From the NCBI RefSeq assembly GCF_012935325.2, contig NZ_JABBYG020000012.1:62001-126000 (forward strand): a stretch of 64,000 nucleotides of DNA, written 5' to 3'. The notes below the pieces were generated by a model. The model was not told the origin of the DNA, did no database searches, and worked only from the letters and a program-made list of their open reading frames with translations. This DNA is from Paenibacillus sp. PL91 (GTDB taxonomy: Bacteria; Bacillota; Bacilli; Paenibacillales; Paenibacillaceae). The position numbers were made by a program, and so were the translations under genes. Below, one piece after another: positions 41,452-51,015 of the stretch; position 1 is the stretch's first letter; every line of letters begins with the position of its first letter.

Positions 41452-42363
41452 ATGGAAAATACAGAAGAATCACGCAGTATTCGTACGGACGTTAGCGGAA
41501 TGGTCGTTAAAGCGTTTGGCTATCTATTTATCTCAGCTTTTGCGCTTTGCTGTCTATTGCCCTTCTTGCTCGTCCTCGGCACCTCGCTGACGGCGGAGGG
41601 GACGATCAAGAAGTATGGGTTCAATTTTTGGCCCCGCGACTTCAGCACCTTTGCCTACAAAATCGTATTTGAAAACCCGGACCTCATTATCGGCTCCTAT
41701 CTCGTTACGATGGGAATTACGATTGTGGGGACCGTATGCGGCCTCTTCTTGGTCGCGATGACCGGCTATGCGCTGCAGCGTCCTGATTTCGGCTACCGCA
41801 ACGGCATCTCGTTTTTCATCTATTTTACGACGCTGTTCTCTGGCGGGCTTGTTCCGTTCTACCTCTTAATGACGCAGTATTTGTCTCTGAAGGACAATTA
41901 CTTGGCTGTTCTGCTTCCGGGGCTGCTTAGTCCTTTTCTCATCATCATGATGAAAAGCTTCGTTCGCTCCATCCCGCATGCCATTACCGAATCTGCAAAG
42001 ATTGACGGAGCCGGCGACTTTAAAATATTTATGAAGCTGATTTTACCGATGACGACGCCCGCTTTAGCGACAATCGGCCTGTTCATCGCGCTGGGCTACT
42101 GGAACGAGTGGTATAACTCGATGCTGTTCCTCTCGCCGGATATGAAGTATCGTCCGCTGCAGCTGTTCTTGTACAACGTCGTCACTAGCGCCGATTTTAT
42201 CCGCAATTCGTCCGCGGCGTCCAATGTGCAGCTTCGGGATATGCCGCTGGAATCGATGAAGATGGCTACCGCCGTTGTGGCAACCGGCCCTGTTATTTTG
42301 TTCTACCCGTTTGTACAACGGTATTTCATCAAAGGGATTACAGTTGGCGCTGTAAAAGGCTGA
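41452..42363 (+). CDS. Carbohydrate ABC transporter permease, YtcP type (GH35 operon)
   Basis: 303 residues from ATG 41452, six bases after TAGGAGGTG; the in-frame GTG at 41443 is inside that site. Six membrane segments; EAA loop ESAKIDGAGDFKIFMKLILP; terminal FVQRYFIKGITVGAVKG. Partner of the permease ending at 41439. As in the first importer, no ATPase gene is present. Confidence 0.92.
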   Translation: MENTEESRSIRTDVSGMVVKAFGYLFISAFALCCLLPFLLVLGTSLTAEGTIKKYGFNFWPRDFSTFAYKIVFENPDLIIGSYLVTMGITIVGTVCGLFLVAMTGYALQRPDFGYRNGISFFIYFTTLFSGGLVPFYLLMTQYLSLKDNYLAVLLPGLLSPFLIIMMKSFVRSIPHAITESAKIDGAGDFKIFMKLILPMTTPALATIGLFIALGYWNEWYNSMLFLSPDMKYRPLQLFLYNVVTSADFIRNSSAASNVQLRDMPLESMKMATAVVATGPVILFYPFVQRYFIKGITVGAVKG

Positions 42364-42442
42364 TGTGCCGCGGGCCTGCAAATGGCCTCTTCACATAACG
42401 GGCAATGCCCGATATTCATGAAATCAAAGGGGAGAAGTGCTT

Positions 42443-44047
42443 ATGTCCAGCTTAAAGAAGGTTTCTGCTCTGCTGATCGCCATTATAATGATCATTAGCC
42501 TTGCAGCCTGTTCCGGCAGTAACGGAAATAAAAGCGAAGCTACCAACAACGAGGGCAAGGGCAACGAGGGCAGCACGAATACAGCGGACGGCAATAAGGC
42601 AGGGGATACGTCCAAATTCGTCAAAGTCAGTTATGTCGTCCTTGGCGATAAGCCTAAGAACGGACAGTTTGAGAAGGTGCTTGCTGAGGTTAACAAGCTG
42701 ATGAAGGAAAAAATCAATGCCGAGCTGGAGTGGAAATGGGTCGAGTGGGCAGATTGGCAAACCAAATACAATCTGCTGCTGGCTTCCGGCGAAGCGATTG
42801 ATTTGATTACGATCGGTACGGACTGGCTCGATACATGGGGCAACGCGCAGCGCGGCGCCTTTATGAATCTGGATGATTTGCTGCCGCAATATGCGCCGCA
42901 AACCTGGAGCTCCATTCCGGAAGAGGACTGGGCAGAGAGCAAATACAACGGGAAAATCGTGCTGATCCCGGAGAACGATTATACGCAGTGGGTTAACCAC
43001 GGCTTCTTCTACCGCGGCGATTGGGCGAAGGAAGCGGGCATGACTGATCCGATTAAAGATTGGGAAGGCATCGGCAAATATTTGCAATTCGTGAAGGATA
43101 ACAAAGAGGGCGTCGTTCCGTGGGATGCTGTTGCATCAACAAGCACGTGGGGCGGTTATGTGCAGTCTTACACCGACAATTTAGAGCTTCCGATTTCGAC
43201 GGGTTATTTGCCGGTATTTACGACCAAATCGTTTGACGAGAAGTTTTCGGTAGCAAGTCCCGTATTCGAGGATACGTTCCTTAATTTTGCGACGCTTATG
43301 AAGGATTGGGCAGATAAAGGCTACTGGCGCGAGGATGTATTGAACAATAAAAACGATAACCGCTCCGCATTGCGGGCTGGATTGTCGGGGCTTGACCAGC
43401 ATCATACGCAAACCTTTGGCGGGCTGCGCGTGACGATGGATAAGGATCAGCCGGGCTCCGAGCTGCAAATGTTCCCATTTGCGCGTACTGGAGGCAATAA
43501 CCTGACTGAGCTTTCGATTACGCACGGCGGAACCTCGGTTGGCGCACATAGCAAAAACCCTGAGCGCGCGCTCATGGCTTACGACTTGATTCGCAATGAC
43601 GAGCAAATTTACCACCTGATCAATTATGGTCTGGAAGGCGTGCAATATGAAGTGAAGGATGGCAAGCGCGTACAGCCTGAGGGCTATGACGAGGCCAAGG
43701 ATGCCTTCTATGCCGATTTCTGGGGCGGACGCGTCGATAAATTCGAAATTCCGAGCATCACGACGTGGGATCAGCTTGAAGAGACGCTTTATGCGGAGTA
43801 CGACAAAATCAAAAAACCTTATCCGTACGGTCAATTCGTATTCGATAAGACGCCGGTTGAAGCCGAGCTTACGGCGATCACGCAGGTTACGGGCGAGATG
43901 GGCCCTGCCATTACTTACGGTAAAGCAGGTGAACCGGCGCAAGCGGTCGAGCAATTCCGCAGCAAGCTGAAAACGGCAGGCTACGACAAAGTGCTTGCCG
44001 AGCTTCAGCGCCAAATGGATGCTTATAAGAAGATGATCGAAGGCTAA
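42443..44047 (+). CDS. Sugar ABC transporter substrate-binding lipoprotein (GH35 operon)
   Basis: 534 residues from ATG 42443, eight bases after GGGGAG. Lipobox SLAACSG, then an Asn/Gly/Lys/Glu-rich linker of about 35 residues, then the LplA-like binding domain with a tryptophan-rich segment (WKWVEWADWQTKYNLLLASGE). Family member of the proteins at 17248 and 21141 but with little similarity to them, so a different ligand. Last gene before a strong terminator. Confidence 0.93.
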   Translation: MSSLKKVSALLIAIIMIISLAACSGSNGNKSEATNNEGKGNEGSTNTADGNKAGDTSKFVKVSYVVLGDKPKNGQFEKVLAEVNKLMKEKINAELEWKWVEWADWQTKYNLLLASGEAIDLITIGTDWLDTWGNAQRGAFMNLDDLLPQYAPQTWSSIPEEDWAESKYNGKIVLIPENDYTQWVNHGFFYRGDWAKEAGMTDPIKDWEGIGKYLQFVKDNKEGVVPWDAVASTSTWGGYVQSYTDNLELPISTGYLPVFTTKSFDEKFSVASPVFEDTFLNFATLMKDWADKGYWREDVLNNKNDNRSALRAGLSGLDQHHTQTFGGLRVTMDKDQPGSELQMFPFARTGGNNLTELSITHGGTSVGAHSKNPERALMAYDLIRNDEQIYHLINYGLEGVQYEVKDGKRVQPEGYDEAKDAFYADFWGGRVDKFEIPSITTWDQLEETLYAEYDKIKKPYPYGQFVFDKTPVEAELTAITQVTGEMGPAITYGKAGEPAQAVEQFRSKLKTAGYDKVLAELQRQMDAYKKMIEG

Positions 44048-44062
44048 TGAGTTAGGACGTTA

Positions 44063-44115
44063 CAGCGCAAGAGGAGATGCTAGGCACGATGGTGCGCGTC
44101 TCCTCTTGCGCTGTT
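44063..44115 (+). terminator. Terminator of the GH35-transport operon
   Basis: AGCGCAAGAGGAGA pairs perfectly with TCTCCTCTTGCGCT around 21 bases, followed by GTTTT. Confidence 0.9.
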
Positions 44116-44269
44116 TTACATGGGTCCATATAGACAATTTGGTCAATTATAATCAATTGGCGGCCCATGGTTCGTTAACCTCAGTAAAGTAGCGCTTTCA
44201 TGCAAAGTGCTACAATTAAGCTAGGCAATGAGTTAACCGATCACATTATGATAAGAAGGCGGCGAATAT

Positions 44270-45031
44270 ATGAATTTATCTACAATAGCAGCGCAGCTTT
44301 ATACGTTGCGGGACTACTGCAAGACGGAAGCTGATTTGGAGCAGACGCTGCGCAAGGTGAAGGAAATCGGCTATGAAGCGGTTCAGGTTTCCGGCATCGG
44401 CCCTATTGCACCGGAGAAGGTAAAGGAATTAGCCGATGCGGCTGGACTGCGGATTTGCGCTACTCATGTCAGCTATGAATCTCTAGTGGACGACTTTGAC
44501 AATACGGTTCAAAAGCATAAGCTGTGGAATTGCTCCTATGTTGGATTAGGCTCGATCCCGGAAGAATACCGCACTAGCGCGGAAGGATATGCTGCCTTTG
44601 CCCAGAAAGCTTCTGAGATCGGGAGAAAGCTGAAGGAGCATAATCTGCAATTTATTTATCATAATCATCAGTTTGAATATCAAAAGTACGACGGCAGAAC
44701 GGGAATGGATATATTGCGAGAAGAAAGTGATCCGTCTGCATTTGGCTTCGAGCTGGATACTTATTGGGTGCATGTAGGCGGCGTGAATCCGGTTGAGGCG
44801 ATTCATCAGGTGAAGGGCCGCATGGGAGTCGTTCATCTTAAGGATTTGGAAATTATCGACCGTCAGCAGGTGTTTGCGGAAATTGGAGAGGGCAACTTGA
44901 ATTTCAAGGCGATTATTGAAGCATGCCGAGAAACGGGAGTCGAGTGGTTCGTTGTCGAGCAGGACGTATGCAGACGTGATCCGTTTGAGAGCTTGGCAAT
45001 CAGCCTGCAAAATTTAAAGCAATTGATTTAG
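44270..45031 (+). CDS. Sugar phosphate isomerase/epimerase, xylose-isomerase-like TIM barrel
   Basis: 253 residues. Family marks: AAQLYTLRDYC at the N-terminus, GYEAVQVSGIGP, the metal-ligand strands YHNHQFEY and FELDTYWVHVGG, HLKDLE, and the final acidic ligand EIGEGNLNFK with VEQD. The fold binds divalent metal and isomerises or epimerises ketoses. It stands alone between terminators, next to the oxidoreductase and ThuA genes further on, a common grouping for metabolism of oxidised sugars. Substrate unknown. Confidence 0.88.
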   Translation: MNLSTIAAQLYTLRDYCKTEADLEQTLRKVKEIGYEAVQVSGIGPIAPEKVKELADAAGLRICATHVSYESLVDDFDNTVQKHKLWNCSYVGLGSIPEEYRTSAEGYAAFAQKASEIGRKLKEHNLQFIYHNHQFEYQKYDGRTGMDILREESDPSAFGFELDTYWVHVGGVNPVEAIHQVKGRMGVVHLKDLEIIDRQQVFAEIGEGNLNFKAIIEACRETGVEWFVVEQDVCRRDPFESLAISLQNLKQLI

Positions 45032-45065
45032 TTTGAATGGAAGAGAAGCTCCGCTTTCGAGAAAT

Positions 45066-45109
45066 CAGATGCAGTGATGCATCTGGTTTTTTTTGAAAAA
45101 CCATTGACA
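45066..45109 (+). terminator. Terminator after the isomerase gene, followed by a -35 box
   Basis: CAGATGC, AGTGAT, GCATCTG and a long T-run end at about 45094. TTGACA at 45104-45109 then begins a probable promoter for the LtrA gene, with an AT-rich stretch and no clear single -10. Confidence 0.75.
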
Positions 45110-45184
45110 AAAATAATAAAAAAATATATCTTTAATTTAAGATAATTCAATTTGAGATTTATTTTGGAGAGGAGCCTCATACCG

Positions 45185-46273
45185 ATGCATGAAAAAAAGG
45201 TCACGTGGCTGGAGTTGTTTTATGATTTATTGTTTGTAGCGGCTATCTCAAAAGCTACCCATGTTTTATTGCATGTCGAGCACGGGATTATCTCGCTTGA
45301 GCATCTCATTAAATTCGTTCTAATATTTGTTCCGATCTGGTGGGCTTGGGTCGGGCAAACGGTGTTCAACAATCGATTTGGCCGTGACGTTACAACGCAT
45401 CGCATTTTTATGATCCTGCAATTGTTTTTTGTTTTAATTATGACGGCTAGTCTAAACGTGGATTTTGACGCTTATTATGTGCCTTTTTTTGTGGGCTATA
45501 TCGGCTCAAGAATATTGACTGCCATTCAATATGTAATCACGCAAAAGACGGAGACTGCCGGCAAGCAGGAAACAGCGCGTTTTTTTGGAACCTATTTCTG
45601 GCTTGGCATCGTGGTATCTAGTTTTTCTCTCTTCTTTGACTCATGGATTCGGTATGCCATCTTGTATGCAGGCATTGCGATTGATATTCTCGTTCCGTTA
45701 ATTGGCCGCAAGCAATTAGTCAAAACACCTATACATACCGCCCATCTATTGGAACGATTTGCTCTTTTTACATTGATTCTGCTCGGAGAATCCGTCATAA
45801 GCATGCTTTCTGTGCTGCAAGCTGATGAATTAACGGGCTCTTCTATCCTCTATGCCGCATTAGCGTTTGTATTAGTGATAGGCATATGGTGGCAGTACTT
45901 CGAGAATGTGGAAAAGAGAGTCGATAAAACGAAGCAGACAGCGGGGCAGACCATTATTTACGGGCATTTGTTCATCTATTTTTCGCTTAGCATGATTGCG
46001 GCCTCCATCCAGCTCCTATTCCTTGACCAATTAAACTATTTATTTATATTAGGTTTTACTTTTGGCTCTGTACTTTTATATTTCTGGTCAGTCATGATTG
46101 TCCTGTATCGTTATCGTTTCAAGCATCTTAAACCAACCTTTAAAGTGATGCTTTTGTTGACAAGCCTGCTCTTGGTTATGTTCACCTTGAATTTATTTAT
46201 GACGGCAGCGCCACATATCATCTTAGGTGAAATCATGATCTTCTTTATCATTTTCGCCAAAACGACAGCTTAA
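45185..46273 (+). CDS. Low temperature requirement protein A (LtrA) family membrane protein
   Basis: 362 residues from ATG 45185 with GGAGAGGAG upstream. The N-terminus HEKKVTWLELFYDLLFVAAIS carries the LtrA signature WLELFxDLxFV, and ten or more membrane segments follow. LtrA was named from a Listeria mutant unable to grow in the cold, but the biochemical role of the family is not established. No functional link to its sugar-metabolism neighbours is visible. Confidence 0.9.
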   Translation: MHEKKVTWLELFYDLLFVAAISKATHVLLHVEHGIISLEHLIKFVLIFVPIWWAWVGQTVFNNRFGRDVTTHRIFMILQLFFVLIMTASLNVDFDAYYVPFFVGYIGSRILTAIQYVITQKTETAGKQETARFFGTYFWLGIVVSSFSLFFDSWIRYAILYAGIAIDILVPLIGRKQLVKTPIHTAHLLERFALFTLILLGESVISMLSVLQADELTGSSILYAALAFVLVIGIWWQYFENVEKRVDKTKQTAGQTIIYGHLFIYFSLSMIAASIQLLFLDQLNYLFILGFTFGSVLLYFWSVMIVLYRYRFKHLKPTFKVMLLLTSLLLVMFTLNLFMTAAPHIILGEIMIFFIIFAKTTA

Positions 46274-46384
46274 GCTTGAAGGGTTAGCTAACATAATGGT
46301 TATTGTCTTATTTTTAATAGGCTATGCGCTGTTGAAACGTTATAATTCTAGTAAGGCATTTAATAGAGACAAGGAGATGGGAAA

Positions 46385-47023
46385 ATGAAGGTTGGCGTCA
46401 TTTGCAATGACTGCTGGCATCCAGGGAAAACGATAGTGGCAGGCTTGGAGCCGCTAAGCAAGCAAGGCATCGAGTTCGATTATATCCAGCATGCATCAGA
46501 GTGGTCTTCTAAGTGGATGGAGCAGCAGGATGTTATTGTTTTGGCAAAAGCAAACCATACCTCGGCGTCCGATAAGACGCCATGGCTGACGGATGACATT
46601 CAGCAGCAGTTCCAGAGCTATGTCGAGCACGGAAAAGGTCTTCTTGTTCTTCATGCAGGCACGGTTGGATACCGTAATGAGCCCGTCTTCTTCGAGCTTG
46701 TAGGCGGGGTGTTCCAGCATCATCCGGAAGCGGGTCCAGTTACTATGGCCTATACGAACAACACGCTTTGGGGCAGCGCGAATACGGATGTTTTTGCCGT
46801 ACACGATGAGCATTATCATATGGAGGTCAATGAGGAGCGCATCCAAATCTTTATGACTTCGAAATCGGAGCATAGCACGCAGCCTGCTGGATGGTTAAGA
46901 GAACAAGGGACAGGTCGCGTGTGCGTGCTTACGCCGGGACATTTTCTACAAGTGTTTCAGCAGCCTGAATATCAGACGATAATTACGCAAGCGCTGCAAT
47001 GGTGTGCCGGAGGCAAGCAGTAA
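46385..47023 (+). CDS. ThuA-domain (trehalose utilisation) protein
   Basis: 212 residues with a class I glutamine amidotransferase-like fold and no catalytic Cys. Family marks: CNDCWHPGKTI at the N-terminus, GKGLLVLHAGTVGY in the middle, PVFFELVGGVFQHHPEAGPV and GRVCVLTPGHFLQV. ThuA proteins are often coupled to Gfo/Idh/MocA dehydrogenases, as here (41-base gap), and are linked to keto-disaccharide metabolism. Confidence 0.87.
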   Translation: MKVGVICNDCWHPGKTIVAGLEPLSKQGIEFDYIQHASEWSSKWMEQQDVIVLAKANHTSASDKTPWLTDDIQQQFQSYVEHGKGLLVLHAGTVGYRNEPVFFELVGGVFQHHPEAGPVTMAYTNNTLWGSANTDVFAVHDEHYHMEVNEERIQIFMTSKSEHSTQPAGWLREQGTGRVCVLTPGHFLQVFQQPEYQTIITQALQWCAGGKQ

Positions 47024-47064
47024 GAACGGATGCAATCATTCTAATTAGAGGAGTGAACGGATAC

Positions 47065-48054
47065 ATGTCATTACAAACGATTAAATGGGGGATTTTTGGC
47101 CCAGGCTGGATTTCTTCTAAGTTCGTCAAGGACTTGGCTTATGCAGAAGGCGCAGAGCTGGTCGCGGTAGGAGGAAGAAATTTAGAGAAGGCGGAGAGCT
47201 TCGCGAAGGAATATAACATTCCTCGCGCGTATGGCAGTGTACAAGAGCTAGCGCAAGACGCTGAGGTCGATATTGTTTATGTAGGCACTTTGCATCCGGT
47301 ACATAAGGAGAATGTGCTTGCGCTCCTGCGCGGGGGAAAAGCGGTCATTTGCGAGAAGCCCTTCACGATGAATGCGGCTGAAGCGAAGGAAATGATTGAG
47401 CTGGCCAGGGAGAAACGGGTATTCCTCATGGAAGCGATGTGGACGCGGTTCTTGCCGCCCATTCGTAAAGTTATGGAATGGCTGGCTGACGATAAAATTG
47501 GCGAGGTGCGTCTCTTGAAAGCGGACTTTGGCTTTGATATCGGCTGGGCGCCGGAGAGCCGCCTGCTTGATCCTGCGCTTGGAGGCGGAGCTCTTCTGGA
47601 TGCCGGTATTTATCCGGTTTCCTTCGCTTCCTTCATTTACGGGTCAGAACCGGCTAAAATAATGAGCAGTGCCCGAATTGGCGAAACAGGCGTAGATGAG
47701 CAGTTTTCATTGTTGTTCGAATATGAAGGCGGACGTACCGCTGTGCTAAACGGAGCGGTTCAGCTGGGCATGGTTAATGATGCCTATATTTATGGCACAA
47801 AAGGGTACATTCATGTACCAAACTTCTTATTTGGCGGATCAGCCACTCTTCATGCGAAGGGAGCAGAGCCTGAGTCCTTCGTCGATGACCGCCTAGCCGA
47901 GGGCTACAAATTTGAAGCGGAGGAAGCGATGAATGCACTGCGCGAAGGCAGACTGGAGAGCGCTGTCATTCCTTTGGATGAGACGCTGGCCATTATGACG
48001 ACCTTGGATACGATTAGGAAGCAGTGGGGTCTTCGTTATCCGGCTGACGAATAG
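47065..48054 (+). CDS. Gfo/Idh/MocA-family NAD(P)-dependent oxidoreductase
   Basis: 329 residues from ATG 47065 with AGAGGAGTG upstream. The Rossmann segment is WGIFGPGWISSKFVKDL (Pro replaces the usual alanine of GxGxxA), and the diagnostic EKP is in VICEKPFTMNAAEA. The substrate domain holds the lysine-aspartate region with GGGALLDAGIYPVSFASFI. Known relatives oxidise or reduce ketose and inositol-type sugars, including dihydrodiol and 1,5-anhydrofructose substrates. Second gene of a pair with ThuA. Confidence 0.9.
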   Translation: MSLQTIKWGIFGPGWISSKFVKDLAYAEGAELVAVGGRNLEKAESFAKEYNIPRAYGSVQELAQDAEVDIVYVGTLHPVHKENVLALLRGGKAVICEKPFTMNAAEAKEMIELAREKRVFLMEAMWTRFLPPIRKVMEWLADDKIGEVRLLKADFGFDIGWAPESRLLDPALGGGALLDAGIYPVSFASFIYGSEPAKIMSSARIGETGVDEQFSLLFEYEGGRTAVLNGAVQLGMVNDAYIYGTKGYIHVPNFLFGGSATLHAKGAEPESFVDDRLAEGYKFEAEEAMNALREGRLESAVIPLDETLAIMTTLDTIRKQWGLRYPADE

Positions 48055-48072
48055 AAGTCAGAACGAACTTAA

Positions 48073-48110
48073 GAAGAGGAGCAGGATGCCAAGGCGTCCC
48101 GCTCCCCTTT
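48073..48110. terminator. Hairpin between convergent genes
   Basis: GGAGC-A-GGA pairs with TCC-C-GCTCC. A-rich and T-rich flanks allow action on both strands. Confidence 0.6.
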
Positions 48111-48114
48111 CCAT

Positions 48115-48741
48115 TTACGCTTTAACAGCTTGCAGCCATGCGTTTGCGATAAGCGCAGCGCCTGCTGGAGATGGATGAACGCCATCGGGAGCCCAATAGG
48201 CAGCGCCTGTCTGTGCAGCAGCTTGGGCAAATAAGCCATCAAGCGGAACGTACAGTGCTTTGAATTCTCCCGCCAGCTCGCGAACGGCTTGTATTTTCGG
48301 GTCTAGATCCTCGCGCCACTGCTTTTGGCTCTCATTCACAGGCAGCACAAAGGGCTCAACTAGAATAAGTTTGGCGTTAAGCTGCTCCTTTGCTCTACTT
48401 AGCAATCTCCGGTAAGTCGTATAATACTCCTCTGTGCTTAGCGGAGTATCGCGGTCATAACGGCGCCATGTATCATTTATGCCGACATAGACGGACAGCC
48501 AAGTCGGCTTCAAAGCGAGGCAATCCTCTTCCCATCTCCGCTCCAGATCAACGACACGGTCGCCTGATATGCCTCTGTTCAGAAACGCAGCTTGCTTCTC
48601 AGGGTACTTGTTCGTAAACAAAGACGTAACAAGGTTAGCATACCCGGAACCGAGATTAGCCCCGTCAGTCCGCTGACGCCCGGCATCGGTAATGCTGTCC
48701 CCTTGAAATAATACAACTGCGTTTTGTTCGATTAATGTCAT
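48115..48741 (-). CDS. SGNH/GDSL-family esterase
   Basis: 208 residues. Blocks: LFQGDSITDAG with the catalytic Ser, NRGISGDRV with the oxyanion Gly, VYVGINDTW with Asn, and PDGVHPSPAGAAL with the Asp-His pair. Compact single-domain enzyme without a signal peptide, unlike the longer esterase at 27813. Probably a carbohydrate or thioesterase-type deacylase. Confidence 0.9.
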   Translation of the reverse strand: MTLIEQNAVVLFQGDSITDAGRQRTDGANLGSGYANLVTSLFTNKYPEKQAAFLNRGISGDRVVDLERRWEEDCLALKPTWLSVYVGINDTWRRYDRDTPLSTEEYYTTYRRLLSRAKEQLNAKLILVEPFVLPVNESQKQWREDLDPKIQAVRELAGEFKALYVPLDGLFAQAAAQTGAAYWAPDGVHPSPAGAALIANAWLQAVKA

Positions 48742-49094
48742 CTTTAAGCCTCCAATAATTATCTAGTGATGGTCTTCTTAAGATAAGCGTTCATATCTGT
48801 CCTGAAGCGGGATGTCTGCGAGATTCAACACTTCGTCAGCATCATGATACATAGGAAATAACTCCCTGGTCAATATGAATGAATGGGAGTTTATTGATAT
48901 GATTCTGGAATCGGTTATTTTTGGCGGCAAAATGGCGCTAATGAATTAAAATAGGAAATATTAATGCGTGAAATTTCTATTTTATTTTTCTGCTTTTTCC
49001 TATTTAATAGAAGATAGAGGAATGTTCGGAAGAAGGGGTGGGATAGAGGAGTTTGAGGCTTCGTTTTTCAATCGCCACCGCCGCCATCACCACC
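48742..49094. other. Intergenic stretch with no credible gene
   Basis: AT-rich. It holds an AT-only style hairpin near 48943-48985 (AAAATAG with CTATTTT) and a 24-codon frame at 48871-48949 lacking a ribosome site. The in-frame tail of the small gene at 49095 lies at 49068-49094. Confidence 0.6.
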
Positions 49095-49244
49095 TCAGCT
49101 TGAATCGCTATCTCCTGAGCTGAAGTCCCCAGATGATGAGTAAGAGTGATGACCGCTGCTCTTGCGATAGTGAGGCGACCTGTTTGCATTGGCAATCGAT
49201 AGGATGATGAAAAGGATGATAATAAAAACGATGATGAGTTCCAT
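49095..49244 (-). CDS. Small single-pass membrane protein, possible premature TGA
   Basis: 49 residues from ATG 49244, preceded by AAGGAGGAG at six to seven bases. A membrane helix occupies residues 3-18 (LIIVFIIILFIILSIA), followed by a Ser/His/Asp-rich tail. After the TGA at 49097-49095 the same frame continues for eight codons, GGDGGGGD, to a second TGA at 49070-49068. Such Gly-Asp tails are common ends of small Ser-rich membrane proteins, so the first TGA may be a recent nonsense change or be read through. Function unknown. Confidence 0.7.
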   Translation of the reverse strand: MELIIVFIIILFIILSIANANRSPHYRKSSGHHSYSSSGDFSSGDSDSS

Positions 49245-49449
49245 GGGGTTCTCCTCCTTGGATAGGTTGTCCTTATCATATCAGTCTATTGTTAATTCTG
49301 TGTTAATCATAGTAGGAATATTCTGAAAATTTAAATAATATATTATAATAGAAAAAAAGGAATTACTAGAATGACTTAGCTTGTCTTCATATTATTCTCA
49401 TAAACGCTTAATGTTCTTGATCTATAATCGAAATAAGGGAGTGATGGAC

Positions 49450-49644
49450 ATGACCTCTTCTTACTTCAATGAATGGCTGGATGAATATAATGACTATATG
49501 AGACTATACATGCTTTTTGGCGATGAACAATATCGGGCGCAGGCTGATGAAGCGCTAAATGCCTTGAAAGACTTCGTCATGAGAGCTGAGCGTCATAAAA
49601 GCATCGTTAGGAAAATCAGGAGTGAAACGATGCATGCGTATTGA
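49450..49644 (+). CDS. Small acidic cytoplasmic protein, unknown
   Basis: 64 residues from ATG 49450, eight bases after AAGGGAG; the ATG at 49444 is too close to that site. Predominantly helical and rich in Tyr, Asp, Glu and Arg (SSYFNEWLDEYNDYMRLYML). No family recognised. A strong terminator follows, which supports a real short transcript. Confidence 0.65.
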   Translation: MTSSYFNEWLDEYNDYMRLYMLFGDEQYRAQADEALNALKDFVMRAERHKSIVRKIRSETMHAY

Positions 49645-49672
49645 GCGGCGAGCCGCGTTTCGTGATCACATC

Positions 49673-49735
49673 GGATTCTAAGGGCATTAAAACTAATGAT
49701 CGTTTAGTTTTCATGCCCTTTAGAATCCTTTTTTT
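49673..49735 (+). terminator. Long-stem terminator after the small protein gene
   Basis: GGATTCTAAGGGCAT and AAAACTAA pair with TTTAGTTTT and ATGCCCTTTAGAATCC, followed by seven T. Confidence 0.92.
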
Positions 49736-49917
49736 GCGTCTTGCTGCCCGCATTGAAATTTTCTATATGGATATAGAATAGTATGATAATCGGAATAGTG
49801 TGAAAAGTGTTGTCGGGCGGTTTCGCGCTATGCTACTATAGCTTCATTAATAAGCTGAACATGCTGCCGAATATTTCATTTTTGGCTGCTGAAGCGATCG
49901 AAGGAGGAGACGGCCGG

Positions 49918-50970
49918 GTGAAGTTCGCTTTGTTCAGTCTAGTGATGAATATCCCAAATGCAGTGACTGGGGAAGCACTGACGCCTCATCAAAAGTTTCA
50001 AAATATATTAAAGCAGGCGATATTGGCGGAAGAGCTTGGCTTTGATGCTTATGGAATAGGCGAGAGGCATGGCGCTCCGTTTCTCTCTTCCTCGCCGCCG
50101 GTGCTGTTGACTGCCATTGCTGCCAGAACAACGCGGATTCGACTGCTGACTACCGTAACCGTTCTGAGCGTGCTTGATCCCGTGCGTGTGGCTGAAGATT
50201 ATGCGACGCTGGACCATTTGTCCGAAGGACGGCTCGAGCTTATTATCGGCAAAGGAAATGATCCGCGTCATTATCCGCTGTTCGGCATAACCGAGGAAGA
50301 GCAATGGGAGTCGCTGGCGGAGCGGTATGCGCTCCTTAAGCGGCTGTGGAGCGAGGAAGACGTAACGTGGGAAGGCCGTTATCGTCCGGCACTCGTTAAT
50401 GTTACGACGCAGCCCAGACCGTATCAGGCTTCGATTCCGATTTGGCATGGGAGCGCTTCGAGCACACTTTCGACAGAGCTGGCAGCTAAGCACGGCGAAC
50501 CGATCTTCTCCTCCAACAGCTTCCATCCTCAGGCCAAGTACAAGGAGCTCATTGATCACTACCGTGAACGACTCGCCTATCATGGACATGATCCGAAGCA
50601 AGCGATTGTCGGCTCGGGGGCAGGCAGCTTATATTTGGCGAATACTGCAGAGGAGGCCATTAAACGATACCGCCCTTATTATGACGCGTTCCAAGCGACA
50701 AGCGCAGCACAGCATAACCAATCGCCGTTTAAAAATCTCGAGGATGCGATTAAACATGGCCCTTCGCTCGTTGGCAGCGTGGAGCAGGTCATTGAAAAAA
50801 TAGTAAACTACCATCAAGCATTCGGAAATCAAGTGCTCAGCATAAGTGTCGACGGCTTGACCGAGACGGAGCAGCGTGAGCAGATCGAGCGGTTTGCCAC
50901 GGAAGTAGCGCCGGTGCTGCGAAGGGAAATGCCAAGCACCGTGTGGGATCGCGGCAAGTTAACCGTGTGA
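49918..50970 (+). CDS. LLM-class flavin-dependent oxidoreductase (luciferase-like monooxygenase)
   Basis: 350 residues from GTG 49918, eight bases after AAGGAGGAG. Family marks: AEELGFDAYGIGERHG, RLLTTVTVLSVLDPVRVAEDYATLDHLSEGRLEL with the GKGN turn, and RPYQASIPIWHGSAS. These enzymes use FMN (supplied by a reductase) to oxidise small organic molecules, alkanesulfonates or hydrazides. Single gene; substrate unknown. Confidence 0.9.
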   Translation: MKFALFSLVMNIPNAVTGEALTPHQKFQNILKQAILAEELGFDAYGIGERHGAPFLSSSPPVLLTAIAARTTRIRLLTTVTVLSVLDPVRVAEDYATLDHLSEGRLELIIGKGNDPRHYPLFGITEEEQWESLAERYALLKRLWSEEDVTWEGRYRPALVNVTTQPRPYQASIPIWHGSASSTLSTELAAKHGEPIFSSNSFHPQAKYKELIDHYRERLAYHGHDPKQAIVGSGAGSLYLANTAEEAIKRYRPYYDAFQATSAAQHNQSPFKNLEDAIKHGPSLVGSVEQVIEKIVNYHQAFGNQVLSISVDGLTETEQREQIERFATEVAPVLRREMPSTVWDRGKLTV

Positions 50971-51015
50971 TTGCTGTATAAATCGGATGCTTTATTAACG
51001 AAATAGCATTTTTAG

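Noticed and set aside
44186..44199. cre-like AAGTAGCGCTTTCA before the isomerase gene
   Set aside because: Read on the minus strand it misses three of the last bases of the cre pattern; too weak.
48871..48949. 24-codon frame starting ATGAATGAATGG
   Set aside because: No ribosome site and no recognisable protein; it could be a gene remnant but cannot be supported.
49004..49279. 91-codon frame on the minus strand
   Set aside because: It overlaps, in another frame, the small membrane protein gene that has a clear ribosome site and a membrane helix; its own start lacks a good site.
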